Source of the DNA: Fibrobacter sp.
GTDB taxonomy: Bacteria > Fibrobacterota > Fibrobacteria > Fibrobacterales > Fibrobacteraceae
DNA length: 64,000 bases
Direction: 5' to 3'
Assembly: GCF_017545445.1 (NCBI RefSeq)
Contig: NZ_JAFWOM010000067.1
Coordinates: 1 to 64,000, forward strand
Part shown: one piece after another, positions 32,143 to 40,993 of the stretch
How the letters are laid out: each line of letters starts with the position of its first letter
How positions within the stretch are numbered: position 1 is the first letter of the stretch
The notes under the pieces: model-generated
The model's input: only the letters and a program-made list of their open reading frames with translations
Databases searched by the model: none
Told to the model about the DNA's origin: nothing
Translations under genes and position numbers: made by a program

Positions 32143-33813
32143 TTATTCGGAGTCTTTCACACAACGGACAGATAAAGCGTGGTTCTTGTAGAAGGAGTTC
32201 AGATATGTATCGTCGCCGATGGAGCACAATATCATGTTGTACGCGTAGTAACTATTGCGCGAATTAGAGCTCCAAAATAGCGCGTGGTGGCCCTGGTTGC
32301 CATAAAAACCAGTGTTGTACCTGTAGCCAATAGGGAGTGCAGAGAAGGCATAGGCATCCGTACCATTGTTACTATTGTACCAACCAGATGTAGACTTGAG
32401 TTCCTTGCCACCAGTCGTTTTTCCGCCGACCACCGCAAACAGTCTTTCCCACTCCGTCGAATCAGGCAAGTGCCAGCCCTCGGGGCAAACGCCTCGCACA
32501 GGGTATGTCGGCGAACATGAGTTGTCATAGCCGCACGCCTTGCCGTTCATACTCCACGTACCAACACTATCCATAGCCGCAGCCCAAGTGTACAAGCGAC
32601 CATACTTGGTGCAGTTGGCAGAGTCGTTGTCGTAGCACCAACTAATGGAATCAGAGGTACAGTCATCAACTTTATAGGGTACACCAGTGTATGCGTAGTT
32701 GAGGTTCTCCGCCATCCACGTCTGGGTCCCGATGGTAATCGTCTTGTAAGTCTGGCCGTCTCGTTCATCAGTCATAGTCCCAGTAACAACCGTCGATGGA
32801 TCTACATATCCTTCTGGGGTACTGCTGCTCGATGCAACACTCGACGACGATTGTTGTACAGAGGATTCATCCTTGAGGCAACGGACTGAAAAATGGGCAT
32901 GCTTATCTACGAAACTGTGAGTGAGGTAAGCTTGATTCTCACCCAAAATCCAATGGTAGGCGATACTGCCATTGTACTCTGTCGCACTCCAAAAGTAAGC
33001 ATTACCTAAATGGATAATGTCTCCTCCGTAGTAGCTACCCACAGGGAATGTGGAAAAGCCAAATTCATCGGTCGACTCAGGCCATTCTTCACGAGTCAAA
33101 TCAGACCAATCTCCAAAGCCCTTCGCCTGCAATGCGTGGGGTCTTTCGCCAACCACTTTATACAAGGTTTCCCATTCTGTTCCCGTGGGAATATGCCAGC
33201 CTTCAGGACATATACCACGTGCAGGATTTTTGATAGAACATTTATGACCAAAGCCGCAACCGGCCGAATTCTGAGAGAACACGGCTGCACTATCCATGGC
33301 TTCAGCCCAGGTATAGTAGCGGCCAGATATTTCGCAATTATCCGTACTGCACATCCCGTATGAAACAGTGTCCCCTTCGTCTCGCTTCACCTTGTATTCG
33401 AAGTTCAAGTTTTCGGCCATCCAGGTCTGATCCCCAATTTGAACAGTCCTATAAATTTTGCCATCGCGAAAGTCCGTCACAGTCCCGTAATTAACATCCG
33501 GATTAAAATATTTTTCTTTAGGTCCTTTCCAAGGGATCCCCCTAACAGAACTGCTACTCTTCTGTTTGCTAGAGGACGAAGACTTCGCACTGGAAGAACT
33601 CGACGATTTTGCAGAGCTACTGCTAGATTTAGCACTGCTACTGAACTTGGCACCGGAAGAAGACGACTTCACCGAGCTACTGGACGCATCATCACAGTCT
33701 TCACAGACGCTGGAAGACGAATCGTCCGAAGGACGTGTCGCAAAATCGCTGTCGTCGTCACCACAGGCGGCAACCATCAAAGCTAATATCAAGGCAAAAG
33801 AAAAACGTTTCAT
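32143..33813 (-). CDS. Lipoprotein with two Fib_succ_major (TIGR02145) domains
   Basis: A 556-residue predicted lipoprotein (lipobox MVAAC, Cys17). A long Ser/Lys-rich linker (about 30-95) is followed by two copies of the TIGR02145 domain (about 110-325 and 345-556), each with the signature RDG..Y.TV.IG.QTWMAENLN, a YGRLYTWAAAMDS-like segment, CPEGWHLPDSTEWE and a closing AFSALPIGYR...SVRC. These domains resemble formylglycine-generating-enzyme/C-type-lectin-like surface modules and have no proven catalytic role. It is probably exposed on the outer membrane. Start at 33813 (MKRFSFALIL); an in-frame TTG upstream is unlikely. Confidence 0.88.
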   Translation of the reverse strand: MKRFSFALILALMVAACGDDDSDFATRPSDDSSSSVCEDCDDASSSSVKSSSSGAKFSSSAKSSSSSAKSSSSSSAKSSSSSKQKSSSSVRGIPWKGPKEKYFNPDVNYGTVTDFRDGKIYRTVQIGDQTWMAENLNFEYKVKRDEGDTVSYGMCSTDNCEISGRYYTWAEAMDSAAVFSQNSAGCGFGHKCSIKNPARGICPEGWHIPTGTEWETLYKVVGERPHALQAKGFGDWSDLTREEWPESTDEFGFSTFPVGSYYGGDIIHLGNAYFWSATEYNGSIAYHWILGENQAYLTHSFVDKHAHFSVRCLKDESSVQQSSSSVASSSSTPEGYVDPSTVVTGTMTDERDGQTYKTITIGTQTWMAENLNYAYTGVPYKVDDCTSDSISWCYDNDSANCTKYGRLYTWAAAMDSVGTWSMNGKACGYDNSCSPTYPVRGVCPEGWHLPDSTEWERLFAVVGGKTTGGKELKSTSGWYNSNNGTDAYAFSALPIGYRYNTGFYGNQGHHALFWSSNSRNSYYAYNMILCSIGDDTYLNSFYKNHALSVRCVKDSE

Positions 33814-34243
33814 ACTGTTATCCAACTTTTTAGTAAAAATACAAAAATGAAAAAAAAACGACGCATCTTAAATTTTGACGTTTGTTCGTGAGCAAATTTT
33901 TGACGGGAAAGCGATCTTGGCGGTGAAATCCGAGTTTTTTCGCTGTTTTCACCGCCACTTTTATAGTTTGTCCAAAAGATTTTGCGTAAAAAGGAGGCAT
34001 TTTGGCATTAGGCGGCGGTGATTTTCATCATTTTTCGTTCATTTCACCGCCAGCGAGGAACCTTAAGGGTCGATTTCGGGCTATTTTAAGACAGACAAGT
34101 TAATTTTTGGCGGTGAAATTGAGATTTTTTTGTTCATTTCACCGCCACTTTTGCAATTTCGGCGTTTTTAGCCGGCCAGTTCTTTCGTCTCTCGTCTGTA
34201 GGGCGAAGCCCGTTCTCTCGTCTAAATTACTACATTCCTTTGC
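33814..34243. promoter_or_regulatory. Divergent region between TIGR02145 lipoprotein and polA
   Basis: A 430-nt gap without a gene. It carries the GGCGGTGAAAT array (33919-34146), then a TCTCGTCT short-period run with an embedded palindrome GGGCGAAGCCCG (34175-34225). TACATT (34231-34236) sits 7 nt from the polA ATG but has no convincing -35 partner. Confidence 0.5.
33919..34146. repeat. Array of three 38-nt inverted-repeat elements at exact 95-nt spacing (stem GGCGGTGAAAT)
   Basis: Elements at 33919-33956, 34014-34051 and 34109-34146, each exactly 38 nt long and separated by exactly 57 nt. Arms are GGCGGTGA(AAT) and (ATT)TCACCGCC with stems of 10, 8 and 11 bp. Loops share a T-run but differ; the two 57-nt spacers are unrelated. 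Confidence 0.95.
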
Positions 34244-37243
34244 ATGGCAGAAAAGACTTTACTCCTTCTTGATTCATTCGCACTCGCGTTCCGCATGTTC
34301 TACGCTTACAGCCAGAACCCACTCGTCAACAGCAAGGGCGAAGAAGTTTCCATGATGCACGGCTACTGGGGCGCAGTCCTCCGCATTTTGGCTAAGCACA
34401 AGCCCACGCATTTCGCGATCGCACGCGATGTCGCGCACACCAAGACTTTCCGCCACGAACTTTACCCGGACTACAAGGCCAATCGCGGCCCGATGCCCGA
34501 TGAAATGGCGGCACAAATGCCGCTCCTTTGCGAATCCTTAGAAGCAAGCAGCATTCCGCTTTTGTCAGAACCGGGTTACGAAGCCGACGACGTGATGGCG
34601 AGTGCCGCCGAAGCTGCCGTCAAAGCCGGTTTTGACCATGTCGTGATTATCAGCAAAGACAAGGACATGTCGCAAATCGTAACCGACAAGATCCACCTTT
34701 TCCACTTGGAAAAAGGCGCCGACGGCATCGATTTCGGACCGCAGCAAGTCCTCGAAAAATACGGCATTCCGCCTGAAAAAATCCGCGACTACCTCGCCCT
34801 CATGGGCGACTCCAGCGATAACGTCCCAGGCGTCCCGAAAGTCGGTCCGAAAACCGCCATCCAGCTGTTGACCGAATACGGCGACATGGACAACATTTAC
34901 GCAAACCTCGACAACATCAAAAAGAAAGGTTTGCACGACAACCTAGCGAACAACAAGGAACAGGCATTCCTCAGCCGCGAACTTGTGACGCTACAAACAA
35001 AGCGAGCCTACAACGGCAACCTCGACGCGCTTGAATTTTGCGGCATCCACAGCGACACGCTCGAAGGAATTTTTAAAGAACACGAAATCAACAGTCTCGT
35101 TCGTTTGCTAGAAAACGTTCCGAGCAAAACTGGCTTTGTACGCAACTCCGACAGCGACTCCGGCGATTCTTGCGGTTGCAACAGCCCTTCGGCAAGCACT
35201 TCGGCAAGCTCAGTGTACCACTCAGGGAGCACAAACAACAAGGTTGGTGCCTGTACTGAGCCGAGTCGAAGTAAGCCAGCCGAACCACCCGCCGACCTCC
35301 CGCCCACCTACATCTGCGTCGATAACGAAGAAACCTTCGAACAGATGAAATCGGAATTTGACGCCGCAACAGAAATCGGCATTGACACGGAAACAAACGG
35401 ACTCGACCCGATGCAATGCAGCATTGTCGGACTTTGCCTCGCCGCCGCAGCAAAAGACGGCAGCGTCCCTAAAGGCTATTACATCCCGCTCGGCCATACC
35501 GACGATATCGGGTTCCCGTACCCCGCCGGCAAGGGCGGCAACTTCGACTTCAACGCCACAAAGAAGTGGTTTGTTGAATTCTGGAACGATTCTTGCACAC
35601 TCCCCGATGGTGAATCCAAGCAGCAGCCCGACGACGGTTCAAAAAGCGCGGACGCTTGCAATAGCGGCGCAACTTTCGAAGCATGCAAGCGCTCCCTCGT
35701 TTTCCACAACGCCAAATTCGACTTGCACGTTCTCGCCCGCACGTTCGGTCTCACACAAAAGCAAATCGATTCTGCAAACATTGTCGATACGCTCATTGCC
35801 GCTTGGATGCTCTCGCCCGGCCAAACCGGGCTCGGCCTCGACAATCAGGTGATGCAACTTTTGCAGCACGAGATGATTCCGATTGAAAACCTTATCGGAC
35901 GCGGCAAGAACCAAATTACGTTCAACCGCACGCCCATCAAGGACGCGACCGAATACGGCGCCGAAGACGCTGTCTATACGCTCCGCTTGTGGAAACCGCT
36001 CCGCGCCAAGCTCCAGAAGTACGACTACGAAAAGTACTTCTTCAGCCAAGAAATGCCGCTGCTCAAGGTGCTTTACCAGATGGAAGGCGTCGGTGCATTC
36101 GTCGATACCAAGATTCTAAAGGACCTGCAAGCCGATTTGCAGCACCGCATCGAAAAGCTCGAAAAAGAAATCTGCGACATGGCGGGTTGCGAATTCAACA
36201 TCGGCTCACCCAAACAACTCGGCGAAGTGCTCTTTGACACACTCGGACTCCCCGAAATCAAGAAACGCAGCACGGATGCCGCCGTTCTTGAAGAACTCAG
36301 CTTCCGTGCCGCCCACCCCATCGTCTTTGCCGTCATCGAGTATCGCGAACTCAAGAAGATGCAGAGCACCTATGTTTCCGTGCTCCCGACGCTCGTGAAT
36401 CCAGACACCAAGCGTATCCACACGAGCTTTATCCAGTGGGGCACCGCAACAGGCCGTCTTTCGAGCCGCGACCCGAACTTGCAAAACATCCCCGTCCGTA
36501 GCGATCTCGGCAAACAAATCCGCGCCGCATTCGTACCACAGAACCCGAACAACGTGATTCTCGCCGTCGATTACTCGCAAATTGAACTCCGCATGCTTGC
36601 GCACCTGAGCGGGGACATTGCCCTCATCGAAAGCTACAAGGAAGGCATCGACATCCACGCCCGCACGGCCGCCGCCATCAACCGCGTGCCACTGGACAGC
36701 GTGACCGCCGACATGCGACGCGACGCGAAGGTCGTGAACTTCGGCGTGCTCTACGGCATGACCGCCTTCCGCCTCTCCCGCGACCTGAAAATTCCGATGG
36801 CACAGGCCAAAAGCTTCATCGACGGCTACTTCGAAATGTACCAGGGGGTGCAAAAGTTCATTGACGATACCAAGGCAGCCGCCCACCGCGACGGCTATGT
36901 CGAAACGCTTTCGGGCCGCCGCCGCTACATCGCAGGCATCGACAGTTCCGACCGCATGGAATCGCAAATGGCCGAACGCATGGCCGTGAACACCCCCGTG
37001 CAAGGCAGCGCCGCCGACCTCATCAAGATTGCCATGATCCGCATCCAAAAGCGCATCAACGACGAAAACCTCCCGCTCCGCATGATGCTCCAGGTGCATG
37101 ACGAACTCGTTTTCGAGTGCCCGCGTGAACAGGTGGAAACGCTCTCGCAAATGGTCAAGTCCGAGATGGAAGGCGCCATGGAACTCAAAGTTCCGCTCGT
37201 AGCCAGCGTCGGATTCGGCAAGAACTGGCTCGAAGCGCATTAA
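34244..37243 (+). CDS. polA: DNA polymerase I with repeat-derived interdomain insertion
   Basis: A 999-residue three-domain polymerase. 5' nuclease domain (1-295) with YEADDVMAS and GDSSDNVPGV. 3'-5' proofreading domain (about 360-590) with IGIDTETNGLDP and FHNAKFDLHVL, so the exonuclease looks active. Polymerase domain (about 610-999) with motif A DYSQIELR (D776), the O-helix RRDAKVVNFGVLYG (about 825) and motif C QVHDELVF (V951). It is longer than the usual 920-930 residues because of extra sequence at about 305-353, encoded partly by palindromic repeat DNA, and a second Ser/Asp/Gly-rich loop near 455-480 (DGESKQQPDDGSKSAD). It acts in Okazaki-fragment maturation and repair. Confidence 0.97.
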   Translation: MAEKTLLLLDSFALAFRMFYAYSQNPLVNSKGEEVSMMHGYWGAVLRILAKHKPTHFAIARDVAHTKTFRHELYPDYKANRGPMPDEMAAQMPLLCESLEASSIPLLSEPGYEADDVMASAAEAAVKAGFDHVVIISKDKDMSQIVTDKIHLFHLEKGADGIDFGPQQVLEKYGIPPEKIRDYLALMGDSSDNVPGVPKVGPKTAIQLLTEYGDMDNIYANLDNIKKKGLHDNLANNKEQAFLSRELVTLQTKRAYNGNLDALEFCGIHSDTLEGIFKEHEINSLVRLLENVPSKTGFVRNSDSDSGDSCGCNSPSASTSASSVYHSGSTNNKVGACTEPSRSKPAEPPADLPPTYICVDNEETFEQMKSEFDAATEIGIDTETNGLDPMQCSIVGLCLAAAAKDGSVPKGYYIPLGHTDDIGFPYPAGKGGNFDFNATKKWFVEFWNDSCTLPDGESKQQPDDGSKSADACNSGATFEACKRSLVFHNAKFDLHVLARTFGLTQKQIDSANIVDTLIAAWMLSPGQTGLGLDNQVMQLLQHEMIPIENLIGRGKNQITFNRTPIKDATEYGAEDAVYTLRLWKPLRAKLQKYDYEKYFFSQEMPLLKVLYQMEGVGAFVDTKILKDLQADLQHRIEKLEKEICDMAGCEFNIGSPKQLGEVLFDTLGLPEIKKRSTDAAVLEELSFRAAHPIVFAVIEYRELKKMQSTYVSVLPTLVNPDTKRIHTSFIQWGTATGRLSSRDPNLQNIPVRSDLGKQIRAAFVPQNPNNVILAVDYSQIELRMLAHLSGDIALIESYKEGIDIHARTAAAINRVPLDSVTADMRRDAKVVNFGVLYGMTAFRLSRDLKIPMAQAKSFIDGYFEMYQGVQKFIDDTKAAAHRDGYVETLSGRRRYIAGIDSSDRMESQMAERMAVNTPVQGSAADLIKIAMIRIQKRINDENLPLRMMLQVHDELVFECPREQVETLSQMVKSEMEGAMELKVPLVASVGFGKNWLEAH
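35185..35300 (+). repeat. Palindromic repeat insertion inside polA
   Basis: It contains CCCTTCGGCAAGC and CTTCGGCAAGCTCAG cores, a distal CTCAGGG arm, and ACT-GAGCCGAGTCGA-AGT followed by AAGCCAGCCGAACC. The encoded peptide includes RSKPAE, which also appears in the insertion of the gluQ-like protein. Confidence 0.8.
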
Positions 37244-37633
37244 AGACCGCTCGGCTCTTCCGCAACACCAAGACGCCTTCTTCGCCTCACTATCGTCAGC
37301 ACGACCCGTCAACACGGGTCGCTTTTGACTCACGGGAAAAACCGCCCGGCTCTTTCGCATCCCTCCATGTTCTCAAAAAAAGTTCTCAAATTTTAGTCAG
37401 TTTTTACAATATTTCTTATTACAAAGTTGATATTTTTCGTAAAATATCAATTTTCCTATTGCGTTTTTAATTACAATCGTATATATTATAGGCATATACG
37501 GGTGTATTATTTAACGAGTATGAGAATAAGGGATGTTTGGGATATCGTGGGGGATGTTCTCAAAAATTTCTAAAAATCATTAAGAAAATCACGAACAAGA
37601 CACCCACAACAAGTCACAATAGGAGTCTTCGAC
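37244..37633. promoter_or_regulatory. Promoter region of the GH5 cellulase gene
   Basis: A perfect inverted repeat TTGATATTTT (37427-37436)/AAAATATCAA (37441-37450), 4-nt loop, lies directly upstream of a sigma70-like promoter TTGCGT (37459-37464), 17-nt spacer, TATATT (37482-37487). The predicted leader is about 140 nt. A hairpin CCCGTC(aaca)CGGGTC-like at 37306-37321 may end the polA transcript. No gene is seen. Confidence 0.55.
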
Positions 37634-39727
37634 ATGAGATTCAACACCTTCGGCATCGCCGCCAGCTCGATCCTCTTGGCAGCAGCATCGGCATTCGCGC
37701 TCCCAAAGGCAACCGAAATTTTCCCAAAGATGGGTCTCGGCTACAACATCGGCAACACAATGGAAGTTCCGGGGAATCCGACCGCTTGGGGCAACCCGTT
37801 CCCGGACGCAGCCTACGTGAAAGCTATCAAAGATGCCGGCTTTACCACCGTGCGTATTCCATGCGCCTGGAACAGCCATTCCTCTAACGGCACAATCAAT
37901 GCCGGTTGGCTCGATTCCGTCAAGACAGTTGTCGATCTCGTCATCAATAACGGCATGTACGCGATTTTGAACAGCCACTGGGACGAAGGCTGGCTCGAAG
38001 ACCATGTCTTTGACGGCGAAGGTTACGACAAGACAGGTCTTGTGAACAGCTCCGCAGCAGCAGTTGCCGCCAAGCAGGAATCTTACTGGAAGCAGATTGC
38101 CACCAAGTTCGCCGAATATGACGAGCACCTGATTTTCGCCTCCGCTAACGAACCGGGCGTGAACGACCCGTGGAACGGCGGTGCCGACAACGGCCAATGG
38201 GCATTCGACTCCAAGCGCATGGCCGTCCTCAAGCAATTCCACGAAGCATGCATCAAGGCCGTGCGTTCTACCGGCGGCAACAACGCCACACGTATCGTGG
38301 TCGTGCAGTCCCCGCGTACCGAAATCGACAAGGCACCACTCCTTTCCGAACAGTACCCGACCGACCCGGCTGGCGACGGCTACACCATGGCCGAAGTCCA
38401 CTTCTACCCCTACCAGTTCTCGCTCATGACAAGCGGAGACGAAGACTGGGGCAAGATGTTCTACTACTGGGAAGACAAGACTCCGGGTAACGATGCCGCG
38501 CACACCTGCTCCGGCTCCGCACTCGGCTCCAAGACTTCCATCGACAATTTGTTCAGCGGCCTCAAGACCCGCTTTTTCGACAAGGGCATCCCGGTCGTGA
38601 TTGGTGAAATGGGTGCCGTCAAACGCCTTGACGCTCTCTCAGGCGACAATCTCAAGAAGCATCTCGAAGCTCGCGCCGCTTGGTACGGCTACACGGTCGC
38701 CGCCGCCAAGAAGAACGGCCTCGTTCCTTGCGTTTGGGATACCGGCGACGAAGGCAACGGCAACTTCACGATTATCCGCCGTCAAGTGAACAAGTTCGGC
38801 GGCAAGGTCGGCGACATCACCGACGTCGAAACGCTCAACGCCATGCGTGAAGCTTACGGCCAGGCAGCACTTCCAGGCAACACCATTGACTCCACCGTCA
38901 AGGAAAACACGACTATCCTCGATGGCGATATGGCCCTTCACGTTAGCTACAAGACCGTCCAATCCGACACCGTAGAAGTAGGCACGATACGCATCAACAC
39001 TAGTGCCGACTGGAGCAAATACGTCGCCGTTTCCTTCGACATGCGAGTTGCGGGCGAATCCGCAGGCCCATGCAACGACACTTCTCGCGACGGTTGCAAC
39101 GAATACGGCTGGGCAAACGTAGTCGTGATGAACATGAGCAGCAGCTGGACATGGAACGAAGTCACGCTCGGTGACGTCTCCGATTTCGGAACGCTCAAGA
39201 ACCACAAGATCGAATTCGGCGACGGCGCAGGGCAGCTAGCTTTCAAAGACGCCTCCAAGATGAACGCCTTCGGCATCATCGTCCGCGGAACTCAATTCAC
39301 CGGTGACATGTACCTCGACAATCTTCTCCTCTGGAAGGCCGACGGCACAGCAGACACGCTGCAAAACTTCAACACCAAGAAGCCCGACATTGAGGGCATC
39401 GCCAAGGGCAAACTCATCAAGGCCAACGACAAGGGCGACTGGGGTGAAGACACGAAGAGCGGTATTTGCATGCCGAGAGTTATCGTAACCACCAAGATGC
39501 AAGTAAGCGTCCAGCCGGGTATCGTGAACGCCATGTTTACCGCAAACAAGGCTAGCCGTGCAACGGCCACGCTCTTGAACACCATGGGTCAGGTCATCGC
39601 CCAGCAAAGCTTCACTGCGAACGCTGGCATGAACAAAGTCCAGTTAAGCACAAACTTCCGCGGTCCGGCAGTCCTCATCGTTAAGCAGGGCAGCCAAAAG
39701 AACGTGCAACAAATCAAGCTCCGCTAA
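37634..39727 (+). CDS. Secreted GH5 endoglucanase with carbohydrate-binding-like and sorting domains
   Basis: A 697-residue exported cellulase. Signal peptide MRFNTFGIAA...SAFA (cleavage near 22). GH5 catalytic barrel (about 30-385): GLGYNIGNTME, TVRIPCAWNSH, the acid/base in SANEPG (E173) and the nucleophile in VVIGEMG (E325), plus HFYPYQ and CVWDTGD. A second beta-rich domain (about 410-580) resembles CBM11/CBM30-like modules (NTSADWSKYVAVSFDMRV; MNAFGIIVRGTQFTGDMYLD). The last 75 residues (ATATLLNTMGQVIAQQSF to the C-terminus) look like a type IX-secretion sorting domain. Endo-beta-1,4-glucanase activity is the likely role. The ATG at 37634 follows AGGAG 11 nt upstream. Confidence 0.93.
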   Translation: MRFNTFGIAASSILLAAASAFALPKATEIFPKMGLGYNIGNTMEVPGNPTAWGNPFPDAAYVKAIKDAGFTTVRIPCAWNSHSSNGTINAGWLDSVKTVVDLVINNGMYAILNSHWDEGWLEDHVFDGEGYDKTGLVNSSAAAVAAKQESYWKQIATKFAEYDEHLIFASANEPGVNDPWNGGADNGQWAFDSKRMAVLKQFHEACIKAVRSTGGNNATRIVVVQSPRTEIDKAPLLSEQYPTDPAGDGYTMAEVHFYPYQFSLMTSGDEDWGKMFYYWEDKTPGNDAAHTCSGSALGSKTSIDNLFSGLKTRFFDKGIPVVIGEMGAVKRLDALSGDNLKKHLEARAAWYGYTVAAAKKNGLVPCVWDTGDEGNGNFTIIRRQVNKFGGKVGDITDVETLNAMREAYGQAALPGNTIDSTVKENTTILDGDMALHVSYKTVQSDTVEVGTIRINTSADWSKYVAVSFDMRVAGESAGPCNDTSRDGCNEYGWANVVVMNMSSSWTWNEVTLGDVSDFGTLKNHKIEFGDGAGQLAFKDASKMNAFGIIVRGTQFTGDMYLDNLLLWKADGTADTLQNFNTKKPDIEGIAKGKLIKANDKGDWGEDTKSGICMPRVIVTTKMQVSVQPGIVNAMFTANKASRATATLLNTMGQVIAQQSFTANAGMNKVQLSTNFRGPAVLIVKQGSQKNVQQIKLR

Positions 39728-39848
39728 TCAGCCGGAACGCCATCCCGGATGCATTCCGGGATCGACATAAGCGTCTCCCGCAAGGGACAAAACAGAATTA
39801 TTCTCTTTGTTATTTGGAAAAGGGCCCGGCATCCGCCGGGTCTTTTTT
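39728..39848 (+). terminator. Hairpins ending the GH5 transcript
   Basis: First a palindrome ATCCCGG(atgcatt)CCGGGAT at 39742-39763 without a T-run. Then the stronger CCCGGC (39825-39830), ATCC, GCCGGG (39835-39840), TCTTTTTT, a standard rho-independent terminator. Confidence 0.85.
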
Positions 39849-39900
39849 GCAATTTTCTCCAAACAAGATTCAAAAAAAATCACGACCTACAATTCACGAC

Positions 39901-40992
39901 CTATTCAAGATTCGTCCCTATAGCCATAATGTTGAAATCATATTCACCAGGTTGAGCTTGTATTTTGAACCTTACAGCGACAAGCTGTTTGGCCGCCATT
40001 TCTCCGGCGTTTTCCAGCCAGCCTAATTCCTCAAGCCTGTCCAAATCCACAAATTTACCAATACTTTTCACCCACGACGGCAACTTAAATTCGCTCCATT
40101 CAAAACACTTTGACGAAGCCAAAGAAGTTTTTGACAAGGAAACGCTAGGCAATGCGTAACCCATAAGAGCGCTTACAGAATCTTCCAAGCCCAATTCCAA
40201 AGAAAGAGATACATCCGATTGGTAAAACACACAAATCCCATTCCAGTTCGAAACATCAACAGGAATCCGCTTTCCAGCACTGTCTTTTGCCAGAGTAAAA
40301 CCAACCAACACAAACGGGTTATACGTCAAAGAACCTTTTTCCAAAACAGCCGTTCCGCAAAGGCCATTATTGCAGCGTTCAATAACAGGCGTAAACGAAT
40401 TAGGATTACTATCATTCCCCAATTTCACCGGCCAACGAATATCCGACTTGCCAGCATCAGCGCTATCTAATACAACAAACCATTCGCCGCTAGCCATGCT
40501 TTTCCACGACGAATCCGCATAAAGCCCAACGTCAATATACTCTGTCCCTTCATACGCAGCTTTATAGCCGCTCCACAAATCACCTTCACCATCAACACCA
40601 GCACATCCGCCATTGGCATAACCAGTCTTGCACAAAACGGGATTACGCGATGAACTGCTAAGCGGCCAAGACCCGCTGCTCGAAGATGAAGCCTGCGCAC
40701 TGCTATAAGGCTCCATACGACTCGACGAAAGCTTGAACAGCGAACTCGAAGATTCCGGCAAAACAGATGACGAGCTAGACATTTTCGGCAAGACCGCCGA
40801 ACTCGAAAGTCCAAAATCAGAACTGCTCGATTTTTCAGTTACAGAACTCGACAAACTCTCAGCCTCGGAGCTTGAAAAATCATGCGCAAACGTATTCGGC
40901 TCTGTCGAAGTTCCAACGATTCCATTGTCTTCTGAACACGCTGCAAAAGCAAGAGCCATCGCCCCACAAGCCAAATAAATATTGTTTTTCAT
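39901..40992 (-). CDS. Lipoprotein of module 2, poly-Ser linker and one copy of a shared domain
   Basis: A 363-residue predicted lipoprotein (lipobox AFAAC, Cys19) starting CSEDNGIVGTSTEPN, the shared signature. A Ser-rich linker (about 40-115) precedes a domain of about 240 residues: LYADSSWKSMASGEWFVVLD, CNNGLCGTAVLEKG, FVLVGFTLAKDSAGKRIPVD, WNGICVFYQSD and the closing KQLVAVRFKIQ...EYDFNIMAIGTN. The same domain occurs twice in the lipoprotein at 42069-43673. It looks like a beta-sandwich, possibly carbohydrate-binding, but is not assigned. The start at 40992 has AGGAGG 6 nt upstream, inside the end of the regulator gene, whose stop is 1 nt away. Confidence 0.75.
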   Translation of the reverse strand: MKNNIYLACGAMALAFAACSEDNGIVGTSTEPNTFAHDFSSSEAESLSSSVTEKSSSSDFGLSSSAVLPKMSSSSSVLPESSSSLFKLSSSRMEPYSSAQASSSSSGSWPLSSSSRNPVLCKTGYANGGCAGVDGEGDLWSGYKAAYEGTEYIDVGLYADSSWKSMASGEWFVVLDSADAGKSDIRWPVKLGNDSNPNSFTPVIERCNNGLCGTAVLEKGSLTYNPFVLVGFTLAKDSAGKRIPVDVSNWNGICVFYQSDVSLSLELGLEDSVSALMGYALPSVSLSKTSLASSKCFEWSEFKLPSWVKSIGKFVDLDRLEELGWLENAGEMAAKQLVAVRFKIQAQPGEYDFNIMAIGTNLE

Positions 40993-40993
40993 T

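Noticed and set aside
33919-34146. CRISPR array with 38-nt repeats and 57-nt spacers
   Set aside because: Only three copies, and the repeats differ in the middle; 57-nt spacers are outside the usual range and no cas genes are nearby. Reported instead as a hairpin array.
36206-37360. 384-codon open frame on the minus strand
   Set aside because: Antisense shadow of the polymerase domain of polA.
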